Part shown: piece after piece, positions 18,279 to 27,298 of the stretch | Position numbering within the stretch: position 1 is the stretch's first letter | How the letters are laid out: each line of letters opens with the position of its first letter | Assembly (NCBI RefSeq): GCF_030145185.1 | Contig: NZ_JAQYWB010000016.1 | Span: 1 to 64,000, forward strand | DNA: 64,000 nucleotides | Origin: Desulfoluna sp. | GTDB taxonomy: Bacteria > Desulfobacterota > Desulfobacteria > Desulfobacterales > Desulfolunaceae | Direction: 5' to 3' | Notes under the pieces: generated by a model | Told to the model about the DNA's origin: nothing | The model's input: the letters and a program-made list of their open reading frames with translations, nothing else | Database searches by the model: none | Translations under genes and position numbers: made by a program

Positions 18279-21200
18279 ATGAAACTTAAAAAACTCGAGA
18301 TTGCCGGGTTCAAATCATTTATGGGAAAAACACGCATTGTGTTCCCCCCGGGTACCACGGGCGTGGTGGGCCCCAACGGATGCGGTAAAAGCAACGTGGT
18401 GGACGCCCTGAGGTGGGTCATGGGCGAACAGAACGTAAGAAAACTTCGCGGTAAAACCTCCGAAGACATCATCTTTGCAGGCTCCACCGGCAACGCGCCC
18501 ATGAATATGGCCGAGGTCTCCCTCACCATTGACAACGAAGACGCCTCCATCGTCGGTCCCTTCAACGAGTACAGTGAGATCACCGTCACCCGCCGGATTT
18601 ATCGTTCCGGGGAGAGCAACTACCTCATCAACCGGCAACCCGCCCGCTTGAAAGACATCCAGACCCTGTTTCTGGGAAGTGGCACAGGCAAAAATGCTTT
18701 TGCCGTGATCCAACAGGGCAACATCGGTGCCCTCACGGATGCCAGCCCGGAGGAACGGCGTGTCTTCATTGAAGAAGCGGCAGATGTCACCAAATACAAA
18801 GCGCGCAAACGGGAAACCGAATCAAAGATCAAATCATCCCGTGAAAATCTTGAGCGTGTCGGAGATATCCTCTCTGAGCTCCAGCGCCAGCTGGCTTCCC
18901 TGAAACGCCAGGCAAAAAAAGCCCTGCTCTTCAAGGAACTCCAGGGGCGAATCCGAAATCTGGATCTAACCCTCTCCGGGGTGGAGTACCTCACCCTGAG
19001 CCGGAAGGTCGCCGAACTTACCCGCTCGACGGAGCGCATCAAAGAGCAGTCGAAGGGGGCCGTGACCCGACGCGAGGCCCTGGCCAGCGCCATGGCACGC
19101 CTGAAAATCTACACCCAGGAGACCACAGACGCCATTGAGGCCCACAACCGCAAAATTTTCGAGCTGAAACGCCTGGCAGACCGTGATGAAAATGAGGTCA
19201 CCCACCTCAAAGAGAAATCCATGGCCCTCACCGCCGAGGGTGCTGAAGACAACCGTCACCTGACGGAAGCCCGGGCTCGAAACCATGAGTTAACGGAAGA
19301 AATTCGTACCCTGCAGCTGTCCCACGGAAAACGGAGTGAAGCAGTCGCGCAACTGGAACAGAAGATACAGACCGCCGAAAGCCTCCGCAGCACCCACCAG
19401 ACCCGTGTCACCGCCCTTGAAAAAAAGAGCCTTAAAGAGTCCTCCCTCCGTATGGAGAGCGTGGCAAAAGAGGCCTCCTTGCGCCATGCCTTTTCCAACG
19501 CTAAAAAACTGCAGGAAAGCGCCACTCGAAAATTAAAGCGTCGGGATGAAGACCTGATCACGGCCAAAGCGGCCCTCACGGCGTCCACAGAGACAGGGCG
19601 CTTGCTTGAAGAAGAAAAAGAGAACCTGAAAAAGGAAACGGCAAGCCTGAGTGACCATTTGGTGACCCTCCGAAACGGCATTCAGGCCCAAGAATCCGAG
19701 GCCCTTCGTCTGGATGAGGTCATCAAACAAAAAGAGATTGAAGAGAGCCGCATTCGTTCCTTTTTCGACACCATGCAGCACATGATTCAGAACCTCGAAG
19801 GCTATGGAAATGGGGTCAAGGAGGGGATGACCCAGCTGGACCACTTAGGCTCCACGCATCACGAGGTGCTGGCGGATCTGATCCAGGTGGAGAAGGGGTA
19901 CGAAGGAGCGGTGGAAACTGCTCTCGGAGCACTCCTTACCCATATCGTCGTCGCCTCAAGGGAGATGGCCCTGAAAGGAGCCCGGGCCATGCAGGGGGAA
20001 GAGACCGGCCGCTGTGGTTTTCTTGCTCTGGAACCAAGTCGAATGTCCCCCTTTGCCGAGCCCCCCCTGACCGGATGCCGTCCCCTGACAGACCTGGTCA
20101 CCTTAGATGATCGATTCAACGCGCCCTTCCCTGCCCTTCTCTCTCGACTCTTTGTGGCAGACGATCTGGCCTCCGCCCTGAATGCCAGAGGCGAGACCGA
20201 CCAGCCGGTGGCCATCGCGACCCACGACGGGGGCCTCGTGGATTTTTCCGGGGCCGTGGTGGCGGGCACCCAGGGCGCCTCCGCCTCCCCCCTCAAACGA
20301 CGGCGTGAAATGGCCGATGCGAAAGAGAAACTCGCCACCCTTGACGCCGACCTCTTGAAACGCAAAGGCGTCAGAGAAACCCTTGGCCTTGAGATAAAAA
20401 CTCGCAAAGAGACCTTGACCGCGGCTGAATCTGAGCTCCGCGAGCGACTCCGTTTACTCTCCGATAAAGAGCGGGTCTGCCTTCTGGCCAACGAAGAGAT
20501 CAAGCAGAAGCAAAAACACCTCACCCTGATGGATCTCGAAACGGAGCAACTGGAAGGGGACCTCACCGATCTTGAGGATGAGATCTCAACGACCCAGGAA
20601 AAACTTGAATCCGTTCAGGGGGAGCTCGCCCAGCTGATCCAGAAAGCGGAAACCGCAAGGCATGAACTCAGCGAAACCCGCCAGAGCCTTTCCGCGGCTG
20701 ACCAGGCCCTTGTAGAGCTCAAATTGAGCCTTGCCCGGGAAGAAGCCAAGCATGAAAACCATCGAGGCTCTTTGGTGCGACTCACCGGTTTTCTCAAAGA
20801 GGGTGAAGACCGTGTTCAAAGGCTTCACGACGGAATCGCAAAGAAAGAGCAGGACTCAAAAGCCGGCCTGGCCCAGGCGCACAAACTCGAAGAAGGGCTG
20901 TTAAAAGCCTTTGCTGCGATCACCGCCGAGGAAGAGGCCCTTGCCGCCACACGCCTTCGCCTTGCCCGTCTCGAAGCGGACATGGGCGAAAAAGACAAAG
21001 AGCTGAAAGAGCTTGCATCCCATCATGACGAACGTTCCGAGACGCTGAGAAAAGAAGAGGTGGAACTGGCCCGTGTTCGCACGCGGGGCGAGGAACTCAA
21101 AACACGAACCCTGGAACAATACCGCGCCCCCATCGATGAGCTGATCCCCGCCTTCGAAGAGGAGATCCACGCGGTCCTCCGGGGCGAAACCACCCAGGAA

Positions 21201-21881
21201 GCGCTGAAACAAAAAATCGACGGATTAAAACGAAAAATCGGCCGAATAGGCGATGTAAACCCTGCCGCCGTGACGGAGTACGAAGAGGTGAATGAGCGCC
21301 ATGGGTTCCTTCATGGACAGCAGACAGATCTCATCGCCTCCCTTGATGACCTTGAAGCCATCATTCGAAAGATCAACCAGATCACCCAGGAACGGTTCAT
21401 CGATACCTTTCACCGCATCAACGAAAAACTTGAAGAAATCTTCCCCAAACTCTTTGAAGGAGGATCCGCACGCCTGGTGCTCACCGATCCCAAAAACCCT
21501 TTAGAAACAGGCGTGGAGCTCATGATCCAGCCACCGGGAAAAAAACAGGCGCGACTCTCCCTCCTCTCCGGCGGAGAAAAGGCCCTGTCCGCCATCGCCT
21601 TTGTTTTCTCGATCTTTCTGCTCAAGCCGTCGTCCTTTTGCGTGATGGATGAAATCGATGCCCCCTTAGACGACGCCAACGTCATACGATTCAACAACCT
21701 CGTCACCCTGATCGCAGAAAAATCTCAAATTCTTGTCATCACCCACAACAAAATCACCATGGAACACGCCGACATCCTCATCGGAGTCACCATGGAAAAA
21801 AAAGGCGTCTCCAAGGTCGTCTCCGTCAACTTAAGCGGAAAAGAACTGGCCTTCAGCGCCCCGGAAATCGAGTCTGCTTAA
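18279..21881 (+). CDS. smc: chromosome segregation protein SMC
   Basis: 1200 residues. SMC dimers with ScpA/ScpB form the bacterial condensin that compacts and segregates the chromosome. N-terminal head: KKLEIAGFKSFMGKT and Walker A GPNGCGKSN. Long coiled coils occupy about residues 170-500 and 670-1020, with a hinge between (VLADLIQVEKGYEGAVETALG to LVDFSGAVVAG). C-terminal head: ABC signature LSLLSGGEKALSAIAF and Walker B with catalytic Glu (FCVMDEIDAPLDDANV). Length is normal for the family. The conserved gene order smc-ftsY is kept, with ftsY 150 bases downstream. No scpA or scpB is nearby. Confidence 0.97.
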   Translation: MKLKKLEIAGFKSFMGKTRIVFPPGTTGVVGPNGCGKSNVVDALRWVMGEQNVRKLRGKTSEDIIFAGSTGNAPMNMAEVSLTIDNEDASIVGPFNEYSEITVTRRIYRSGESNYLINRQPARLKDIQTLFLGSGTGKNAFAVIQQGNIGALTDASPEERRVFIEEAADVTKYKARKRETESKIKSSRENLERVGDILSELQRQLASLKRQAKKALLFKELQGRIRNLDLTLSGVEYLTLSRKVAELTRSTERIKEQSKGAVTRREALASAMARLKIYTQETTDAIEAHNRKIFELKRLADRDENEVTHLKEKSMALTAEGAEDNRHLTEARARNHELTEEIRTLQLSHGKRSEAVAQLEQKIQTAESLRSTHQTRVTALEKKSLKESSLRMESVAKEASLRHAFSNAKKLQESATRKLKRRDEDLITAKAALTASTETGRLLEEEKENLKKETASLSDHLVTLRNGIQAQESEALRLDEVIKQKEIEESRIRSFFDTMQHMIQNLEGYGNGVKEGMTQLDHLGSTHHEVLADLIQVEKGYEGAVETALGALLTHIVVASREMALKGARAMQGEETGRCGFLALEPSRMSPFAEPPLTGCRPLTDLVTLDDRFNAPFPALLSRLFVADDLASALNARGETDQPVAIATHDGGLVDFSGAVVAGTQGASASPLKRRREMADAKEKLATLDADLLKRKGVRETLGLEIKTRKETLTAAESELRERLRLLSDKERVCLLANEEIKQKQKHLTLMDLETEQLEGDLTDLEDEISTTQEKLESVQGELAQLIQKAETARHELSETRQSLSAADQALVELKLSLAREEAKHENHRGSLVRLTGFLKEGEDRVQRLHDGIAKKEQDSKAGLAQAHKLEEGLLKAFAAITAEEEALAATRLRLARLEADMGEKDKELKELASHHDERSETLRKEEVELARVRTRGEELKTRTLEQYRAPIDELIPAFEEEIHAVLRGETTQEALKQKIDGLKRKIGRIGDVNPAAVTEYEEVNERHGFLHGQQTDLIASLDDLEAIIRKINQITQERFIDTFHRINEKLEEIFPKLFEGGSARLVLTDPKNPLETGVELMIQPPGKKQARLSLLSGGEKALSAIAFVFSIFLLKPSSFCVMDEIDAPLDDANVIRFNNLVTLIAEKSQILVITHNKITMEHADILIGVTMEKKGVSKVVSVNLSGKELAFSAPEIESA

Positions 21882-22033
21882 CCCCCATCGCGCCCCGGAG
21901 AATCCCTGAACGAGCCGTTTCCCGTCCTGCCTCCCGTCGAACGCAAGCACCTGTTTACAACCGCGCCGCCCCCTGCTACATTACGCTGATTTATAGGTAT
22001 TAACGCTCCGACTCTGACCACAGGACAATCAAT

Positions 22034-23278
22034 ATGGATTTCACGACTCTTCTGGAAAATATGTCTGTTTACTTTGCCCCCGTTAAAACAGCCCTTGAGG
22101 GCATTGGCGACAAGGCTGCCGTTGCCTTCCCCGCCCTTGCCCCTTACCAGGAATCGATCTGGTGGATGATCCCGGCGACTGCGGTGATTCTGGTTCTCTT
22201 TCTTTTTGTCGTGTCAGCGGCGCTGAAAGCGCCCAAAGCACCCGCCAAAGTAACGGCCAAAATCCCGGCACAAGAAAAACCCCGCATGGCTGAAAAGCCG
22301 GCGGCAGATGCCGTTGCGACAAAAGAAGCGCCCCCTGCAGCGCCCCGGCCAGCGGCCATAGAACCCACTCCGGCAGAGACCGGTGTCTTCAAGAGCCTCA
22401 AGAGCGGTCTTTCCAAGACCAGAGACGCCCTGTCCAATGGCGTTGACGCTCTTTTTAAGGGGGGACGCACCCTGGACGACGAGCTGCTGGAAGAGCTCGA
22501 AGAGCTCCTCATCACCTCGGACGTCGGGGTTCGGACCACCATGGAGATTATTGAATCTCTCTCTGAAAAAGCCGCTGGCATCTCCAATTCCGCCGAACTC
22601 AAGGCTGAGCTGAAAACCCTCCTCCTGGAAAGGATCTCCTTTGATACCCCGCCTGAAACCACCCTCAACAAACCCCATGTGATCATGGTGGTGGGGGTCA
22701 ACGGTGTGGGCAAGACCACCACCATCGGAAAAATGGCCACTCAGTTTGTCCGTGAGGGAAAAAAAGTGATCATCGTAGCCGGGGACACCTTCCGCGCAGC
22801 GGCGTCCGAACAGCTTACGATCTGGGCCGAGCGTTCCGGTGCGGAGATTGTCCGCCACAAGGACAACTCCGACCCCGCCGCCGTGGCTTTTGACGGCGTC
22901 CAGGCCGCCGTGGCACGAGACGTGGATATCGTCATCATCGACACCGCAGGCCGCATGCACACCAAAAAGAACCTCATGGAAGAACTGAAAAAAATCCGCC
23001 GCAGCGTCTCCAAAACCATCCCCGATGCCCCCCATGAGACCCTCATGGTCGTGGACGCCACCACGGGCCAGAACGCCCTCACCCAGGCCCAGCTCTTTCA
23101 CGAGACCGTGGGCATCGACGCCGTGGCCTTGACAAAACTTGACGGCACCGCCAAAGGCGGCATCGTCATCGGCATCACAAGCACCCTGGGGGTCCCCTTA
23201 AAATACATCGGCATCGGCGAGCAGGCAGACGATCTGCGCCCCTTTAACGCCGAAGAGTTTGCGGACGCTCTCCTATAG
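22034..23278 (+). CDS. ftsY: signal recognition particle receptor FtsY
   Basis: 414 residues. FtsY docks ribosome-SRP complexes at the inner membrane for co-translational insertion. It has an N-terminal transmembrane helix at about 42-64 (WWMIPATAVILVLFLFVV) and an Ala/Pro/Lys linker to about residue 120. The N domain follows (GLSKTRDALSNGVDALF...LEELEELLITSDVG), then the G domain: G1 GVNGVGKTTT, DTAGRMHTKKNLM, TKLDGTAKGG. A real membrane-spanning N-terminus is less common than the amphipathic targeting segment of E. coli FtsY. A repeat element starts 18 bases after the stop. Confidence 0.96.
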   Translation: MDFTTLLENMSVYFAPVKTALEGIGDKAAVAFPALAPYQESIWWMIPATAVILVLFLFVVSAALKAPKAPAKVTAKIPAQEKPRMAEKPAADAVATKEAPPAAPRPAAIEPTPAETGVFKSLKSGLSKTRDALSNGVDALFKGGRTLDDELLEELEELLITSDVGVRTTMEIIESLSEKAAGISNSAELKAELKTLLLERISFDTPPETTLNKPHVIMVVGVNGVGKTTTIGKMATQFVREGKKVIIVAGDTFRAAASEQLTIWAERSGAEIVRHKDNSDPAAVAFDGVQAAVARDVDIVIIDTAGRMHTKKNLMEELKKIRRSVSKTIPDAPHETLMVVDATTGQNALTQAQLFHETVGIDAVALTKLDGTAKGGIVIGITSTLGVPLKYIGIGEQADDLRPFNAEEFADALL

Positions 23279-23295
23279 CAGAGCACAAGAAACAA

Positions 23296-23390
23296 GCCTC
23301 CGGCGGCAAGGTGTGCCACCTTGAAAGCGGGTTTGCGAATGCACTGTGGGTGTCGTCATTCAGGGCTGAAAGGCATTCGCGTGAAGGGTG
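23296..23390 (+). repeat. interspersed repeat module with hairpin extension
   Basis: GCCTCCGGCGGCAAGG opens the module. AAGGTGTGCCACCTT forms an internal hairpin, and the module ends GGGTTTGCGAATGC. A second stem is formed by GCGAATGC (23335-23342) with GCATTCGC (23373-23380). The same extended form is at 24789, 36642 and 49066. It follows the ftsY stop by 17 bases. Confidence 0.75.
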
Positions 23391-23490
23391 AGGCCGTGCA
23401 CGTGTTGCGGTGAAGCCAAAGGCGTAGACTGATTACTTGTCCATCGACGCGGGTTGAGTGATGACATACAGAATCATCATTAACCGCAGT

Positions 23491-23628
23491 GCGAAGCGTG
23501 CCCATCTGGCAGTCGGGAAACCCACAACGATGAAAATTACATAAATTTCGATGATGCAGCATCTTTCCCCGGCGTGATCGGTTGCACCCGTGCCAGATGG
23601 GCACGGCACGACCTTTGCCCATCCTACA
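23491..23628 (-). repeat. 138-bp repeat core, copy 1
   Basis: The reverse complement of this stretch matches 54791-54928 over the same 138-base length with scattered mismatches. It starts TGTAGGATGGGCAAAGG and ends GGGCACGCTTCGC. It contains CCATCTGGC and GCCAGATGG as inverted arms, so the transcript could fold on itself. It has no ORF. Confidence 0.7.
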
Positions 23629-23700
23629 GGGTTTTAAGCGTATCCATCGGATAAGGTTTATGCGGGTATAATCCCTCTGTTTTTATCTCCCCCTCACTAT

Positions 23701-23838
23701 CCCGGATATTTTATGAGAAAACAATCAGGATCAAGGAATAATGTTTAATTACAGTTCTTTGCAGTAATATTTTTCGTTGTTTCAAAAATGCAAAATGTAA
23801 TCCACGGTATTCTGTTTGATTTTCTCACCCTTCGGGCT
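23701..23838. repeat. truncated copy of the CCCGGATATTTCATGAG element
   Basis: Left end CCCGGATATTTTATGAGAAA and interior closely match 9026-9163, down to GATTTTCTCACCCTTCGGGC. The right inverted repeat is missing because the copy runs into the end of lipA, whose TAG stop (23837-23839) lies at the junction. It is preceded by CTAT, like the copy at 9026. Confidence 0.7.
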
Positions 23839-24736
23839 ATGCGTGCCCCCTATTAAACAGCTCTTTGGCCTTATACGAGCTGCGGACAAAGGGGCCGCTG
23901 GCCACATCGGCAAAGCCCAGGGCAAGGGCGCGCTTTTTCCAATCTTCAAAAACTTCCGGGGTGATATAGCTTTCAACGGGAAGATGATCCTTTGAGGGTT
24001 GCAGGTACTGGCCCAGGGTCAGCAGTGAGCAGCCGGCGGCGAGCAGATCGACCAGGGTCGCCTCCACCTCGGCATCGGTTTCACCCAATCCCAACATCAA
24101 ACCCGACTTGCCCGGCATCCTGGGAGCCGCCTCTTTCAAGTGCCGAAACACAGCAAGGGACCGCTGGTAGATGGCCTGGGGCCGTACGGTGGGGTAAAGC
24201 CGGGGCACGGTCTCAATATTGTGATTCAAAACATCCGGTCCAGCATCAATCACGCACTGAAGATCTTTGGCGCGACCCTTGAAATCCGAGATCAACACCT
24301 CCACATAAACCCCGTCGATGCGCTCTCGCAACGCATGAATGGTCCGAGCAAAATGTGCGGCCCCACCGTCTTCCAGATCATCCCGGGTCACGGAGGTCAC
24401 CACCACGTACGAGAGGTTCAGGGTTTTCGCCGCCTCGGCCACACGCCCCGGCTCTCCCGGGTCGACAGGCAAAGGGCTTCCCTTCTGAACGGCGCAGAAC
24501 CGGCACCCCCGTGTGCACCGCTCCCCCAGAATCATGAAGGTAGCGGTTCGATTGGAAAAGCATTCCCACTGATTGGGGCACTTGGCCTCCTGACACACGG
24601 TATGAAGACCCGAGGCCCCCATAAGCCGCCTCACCGTCTCATACTCAGGCGAGGTGGGCAGGCTGCGCCGAAGCCAGATCGGCTTTCTCCTGCGCTGATA
24701 TGTTTTCGCCTTATCCCGACACAAATCCTGTTTCAT
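23837..24736 (-). CDS. lipA: lipoyl synthase
   Basis: 299 residues from the ATG at 24736, which has GGAGGG upstream; the frame extends 52 codons further into a repeat element and that part is not real. LipA inserts two sulfurs into protein-bound octanoyl groups, using SAM radical chemistry. The auxiliary cluster motif is CQEAKCPNQWEC (C-x4-C-x5-C) and the radical SAM motif is CTRGCRFC. The C-terminal RSSY motif that ligates the auxiliary cluster is present (VRSSYKAKELF). It is downstream of lipB on the same strand with a repeat element in the gap, and belongs functionally with the glycine cleavage genes, whose H protein needs lipoate. Confidence 0.96.
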   Translation of the reverse strand: MKQDLCRDKAKTYQRRRKPIWLRRSLPTSPEYETVRRLMGASGLHTVCQEAKCPNQWECFSNRTATFMILGERCTRGCRFCAVQKGSPLPVDPGEPGRVAEAAKTLNLSYVVVTSVTRDDLEDGGAAHFARTIHALRERIDGVYVEVLISDFKGRAKDLQCVIDAGPDVLNHNIETVPRLYPTVRPQAIYQRSLAVFRHLKEAAPRMPGKSGLMLGLGETDAEVEATLVDLLAAGCSLLTLGQYLQPSKDHLPVESYITPEVFEDWKKRALALGFADVASGPFVRSSYKAKELFNRGHA

Positions 24737-24788
24737 GCGCCCTCCAAAAAACAAAAATCTCAGGAAGTGACTATCCCTGTCAAAAAAA

Positions 24789-24890
24789 CCTCCGGCGGCA
24801 AGGTGGCGCCACCTTGAAAGCGGGTTTGCGAATGCGCACTGGGTGTCGCCACTTCGGGCTGAAATGCGTCCACATTCGCGTGAAGTGTGC
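24789..24890 (+). repeat. interspersed repeat module between lipB and lipA
   Basis: The module CCTCCGGCGGCAAGGTGGCG to GGGTTTGCGAATGCG, then a diverged copy of the hairpin extension ending CACATTCGCGTGAAG. It is close to the copy at 23296. Confidence 0.75.
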
Positions 24891-24958
24891 AAGGAAACGC
24901 ACAGTACGTCGCAAGTGCAGGCGTTGTCGATGGTCAGAATTCAACTCAGCCGTTGACT

Positions 24959-25642
24959 TTAACCGGAGTGTGACAGACGGTTCAACGCGTCCAGGGAAAT
25001 CTCAGAAAAGCCACCTGAAAAAAGCGCCCCAAAAGCCCCTTTCATCTCCGCCCGTGCCTCACTCATGGAGACCTCATGGCCCAGGACCTTTGCCGCCGTG
25101 GTCATGGGCACGGACAGCCCGCAGGGGTTGATCCAGGAAAAGCCGGTAAGATCTGGTGCCACGTTCAAGGCCAGCCCATGATACGAGACCCCTTGGGTCA
25201 CCCGAATCCCCACGCTTCCGATCTTCGCGTCTCCCACCCAGACGCCTCGGTTCGAAGGATCCCCGCAGGCCACAACCCCCATCGATGCCAGGGTCTTTAC
25301 CATCACCTCTTCTAACGCAGCCACAAACCCGGCCACCCCCATCCCGGCTTTTTCCAGATGCACAAGGGGATACGCCACCAGCTGACCCGGACCGTGCCAG
25401 GTGATATTGCCTCCCCGCTCCGTCTGAACCACAGCAATCCCCTTCTCTTCCAGAAAGGCTTCAGAGACCCTCAGGTTCTCTCGCCCCCCCCGCTTGCCCA
25501 GGGTATACACCGGTGGATGCTCAACCAGAATCACCAGATCCCGGTCCAAGCGTCCTGAAACCCGTTGCCCCACCCACCGCTTCTGAAGAGCGTGCACCTC
25601 TTCATAAGCCGTCAACGGCAACTCAAGCAGCAAGCCCTTCAT
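24959..25642 (-). CDS. lipB: lipoyl(octanoyl) transferase
   Basis: 227 residues. LipB moves octanoyl from acyl carrier protein to lipoyl domains, before LipA adds sulfur. Seen: VEHPPVYTLGKRG, the RGGNITWHGPGQLVAYP motif, the conserved Lys in DAKIGSVGIRV, and the catalytic Cys in INPCGL. Length is normal. The start ATG at 25642 follows GAAGGGAAAG. It lies 195 bases downstream of gcvPB and upstream of lipA in the same direction. Confidence 0.95.
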   Translation of the reverse strand: MKGLLLELPLTAYEEVHALQKRWVGQRVSGRLDRDLVILVEHPPVYTLGKRGGRENLRVSEAFLEEKGIAVVQTERGGNITWHGPGQLVAYPLVHLEKAGMGVAGFVAALEEVMVKTLASMGVVACGDPSNRGVWVGDAKIGSVGIRVTQGVSYHGLALNVAPDLTGFSWINPCGLSVPMTTAAKVLGHEVSMSEARAEMKGAFGALFSGGFSEISLDALNRLSHSG

Positions 25643-25740
25643 TTCTTTCCCTTCTATGGTTAAACTTAACCCGTGAATTGACGCGGAAGCACCGGCAGCT
25701 CATGCACTTGCGACATCCGTTGTCACTCCTCTCCCGTCGC

Positions 25741-25830
25741 GCGAATGCGGACGCGAGGTGCCCAAGGTGCCGCCAGCCGCAGAGCATTCGCAAACCCGCT
25801 TTCGAGGTGGCTCACCTCGCCGCCGGAGGC
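25741..25830 (-). repeat. interspersed repeat module between gcvPB and lipB
   Basis: The module is in reverse orientation: GCATTCGCAAACCCGCTTTC at 25784 to CGCCGGAGGC at 25830. It is preceded by GCGAATGCGG at 25741, the partner arm of the extension hairpin. It ends eight bases before the gcvPB stop codon. Confidence 0.7.
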
Positions 25831-25837
25831 ACAGCCC

Positions 25838-27298
25838 TTACCCGCTCAGGCACGGCTTTCGTGCGGCAGCGGTTTCATCGAGGCGCCTTACTTTGCTGCG
25901 TATAGGGGCATTTTTCAAGAGCTCGGGTGACTCTTTGGCCTCCCTGGCGATGACTTTCAGGGTATTGATGAAGTGGTCAATATCCTCTTTGGTTTCGGTC
26001 TCTGTGGGTTCGATCATGAGGGCGCCGTGCACCACCAGGGGAAAGTAAATGGTGGGGGGATGAAAGCCGTAATCAATGAGCCGCTTGGCGATATCCAGGG
26101 TGGTGACGCCGAATTCCTCCTGATTCGCATCGGAGAAGACGCACTCGTGCATGCACGTCTGATCGTAGGCGAGGTGAAAGGTATCTTTCAGGCGTTCCTT
26201 GATATAATTTGCGTTAAGCACCGCGTGGGCGCTGGCCTCCTTAAGGCCTTCGCCTCCCATGGAGAGAATGTAGCTGTAAGCCCGCACCAGGATGCCGAAA
26301 TGGCCGTAAAAGGTCATCATGCGCCCGATGGAATCCGGATACGTCGTCACCAGGCGATAGCGATCTCTCTCCTTCTCCACCCGGGGCACCGGCAGGAAGG
26401 GGGCCAGGATATCGTTTACGGCCACCGGCCCGGAGCCTGGGCCGCCTCCACCGTGGGGCGTAGAAAAGGTCTTGTGAAGATTAAAATGCATCACATCCAC
26501 CCCGATCTCTCCCATCTTCACGTATCCCATCACGGCGTTCAGGTTGGCGCCATCGCCGTAGACCAGCCCGCCCTTTTCATGAACAATCGCACAAATGTCA
26601 CGGATGTTTTTTTCAAAGAGCCCGAGGGTATTGGGATTGGTCACCATGATCCCTGCGGTCTCTTCATCCATTCGCTCCCGCACATCCTCCACCCGCATGA
26701 TCCCCTCTTCGCTGACGGGAACAGGCACGGGAGTGTAGCCACACAAGGCCCCGCTGGCGGGGTTGGTCCCGTGGGCCGTATCGGGGACCAGCATCTTCGT
26801 GCGGATCTCCCCCCGTTTCTTATGGTAGGCATACATCATCAGAATCCCTGTCAACTCGCCGTGGGCCCCGGCGGCGGGCTGAAGGGTCACGGCGGCCATC
26901 CCGGTGAGCTCCTTGAGAAACTGCTCCAGATCGTACATCAACTTGAGGGCTCCCTGGGTGCGAGCCTCCGGAAGAAGGGGGTGGGCATCGGCAAAACCCG
27001 TCAGGCCCGCCTGGCGCTCATTGACCTTGGGGTTGTATTTCATGGTGCAGGACCCCAAGGGGTACATGCCGGTATCCACGCCAAAGTTCCAGGTGGAGAG
27101 GCGGGTGTAGTGACGCACCACCTCCACCTCGGAAAGATCCGGGAAATCCGGGCCGTCTCCGGCCAGCGCCTCGTCAAAACACACCTCGTCCACATCGCAC
27201 GCCGGCAATGAAAACCCGCAACGCCCTTTTTTTCCTTTTTCCCAGAGCAGGGGTTCATTCAAAATGAGGCCGGACTCTCCCTGGCTGTATCCGCTCAT
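25838..27298 (-). CDS. gcvPB: glycine dehydrogenase (decarboxylating) subunit 2
   Basis: 486 residues from the ATG at 27298, which overlaps the gcvPA stop by 4 bases; that fixes the start. It is the PLP-binding half of the two-subunit P protein, which decarboxylates glycine and passes aminomethyl to the H-protein lipoyl arm. The PLP lysine is in HFNLHKTFSTPHGGGGPG; other family motifs are YPLGSCTMKYNPK, ANLNAVMGY and the C-terminal PTETETKEDID. The C-terminal tail (about 15 residues, ending ARKPCLSG) sits next to a repeat element and may have been altered by it. Confidence 0.95.
   Translation of the reverse strand: MSGYSQGESGLILNEPLLWEKGKKGRCGFSLPACDVDEVCFDEALAGDGPDFPDLSEVEVVRHYTRLSTWNFGVDTGMYPLGSCTMKYNPKVNERQAGLTGFADAHPLLPEARTQGALKLMYDLEQFLKELTGMAAVTLQPAAGAHGELTGILMMYAYHKKRGEIRTKMLVPDTAHGTNPASGALCGYTPVPVPVSEEGIMRVEDVRERMDEETAGIMVTNPNTLGLFEKNIRDICAIVHEKGGLVYGDGANLNAVMGYVKMGEIGVDVMHFNLHKTFSTPHGGGGPGSGPVAVNDILAPFLPVPRVEKERDRYRLVTTYPDSIGRMMTFYGHFGILVRAYSYILSMGGEGLKEASAHAVLNANYIKERLKDTFHLAYDQTCMHECVFSDANQEEFGVTTLDIAKRLIDYGFHPPTIYFPLVVHGALMIEPTETETKEDIDHFINTLKVIAREAKESPELLKNAPIRSKVRRLDETAAARKPCLSG

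Noticed and set aside
25973-27211. Long open frame antisense to gcvPB
   Set aside because: It is a shadow of a well-supported gene in GC-rich DNA. Similar antisense frames at 11357-12493 (ahbC) and 38254-39384 (TonB receptor) are rejected for the same reason.
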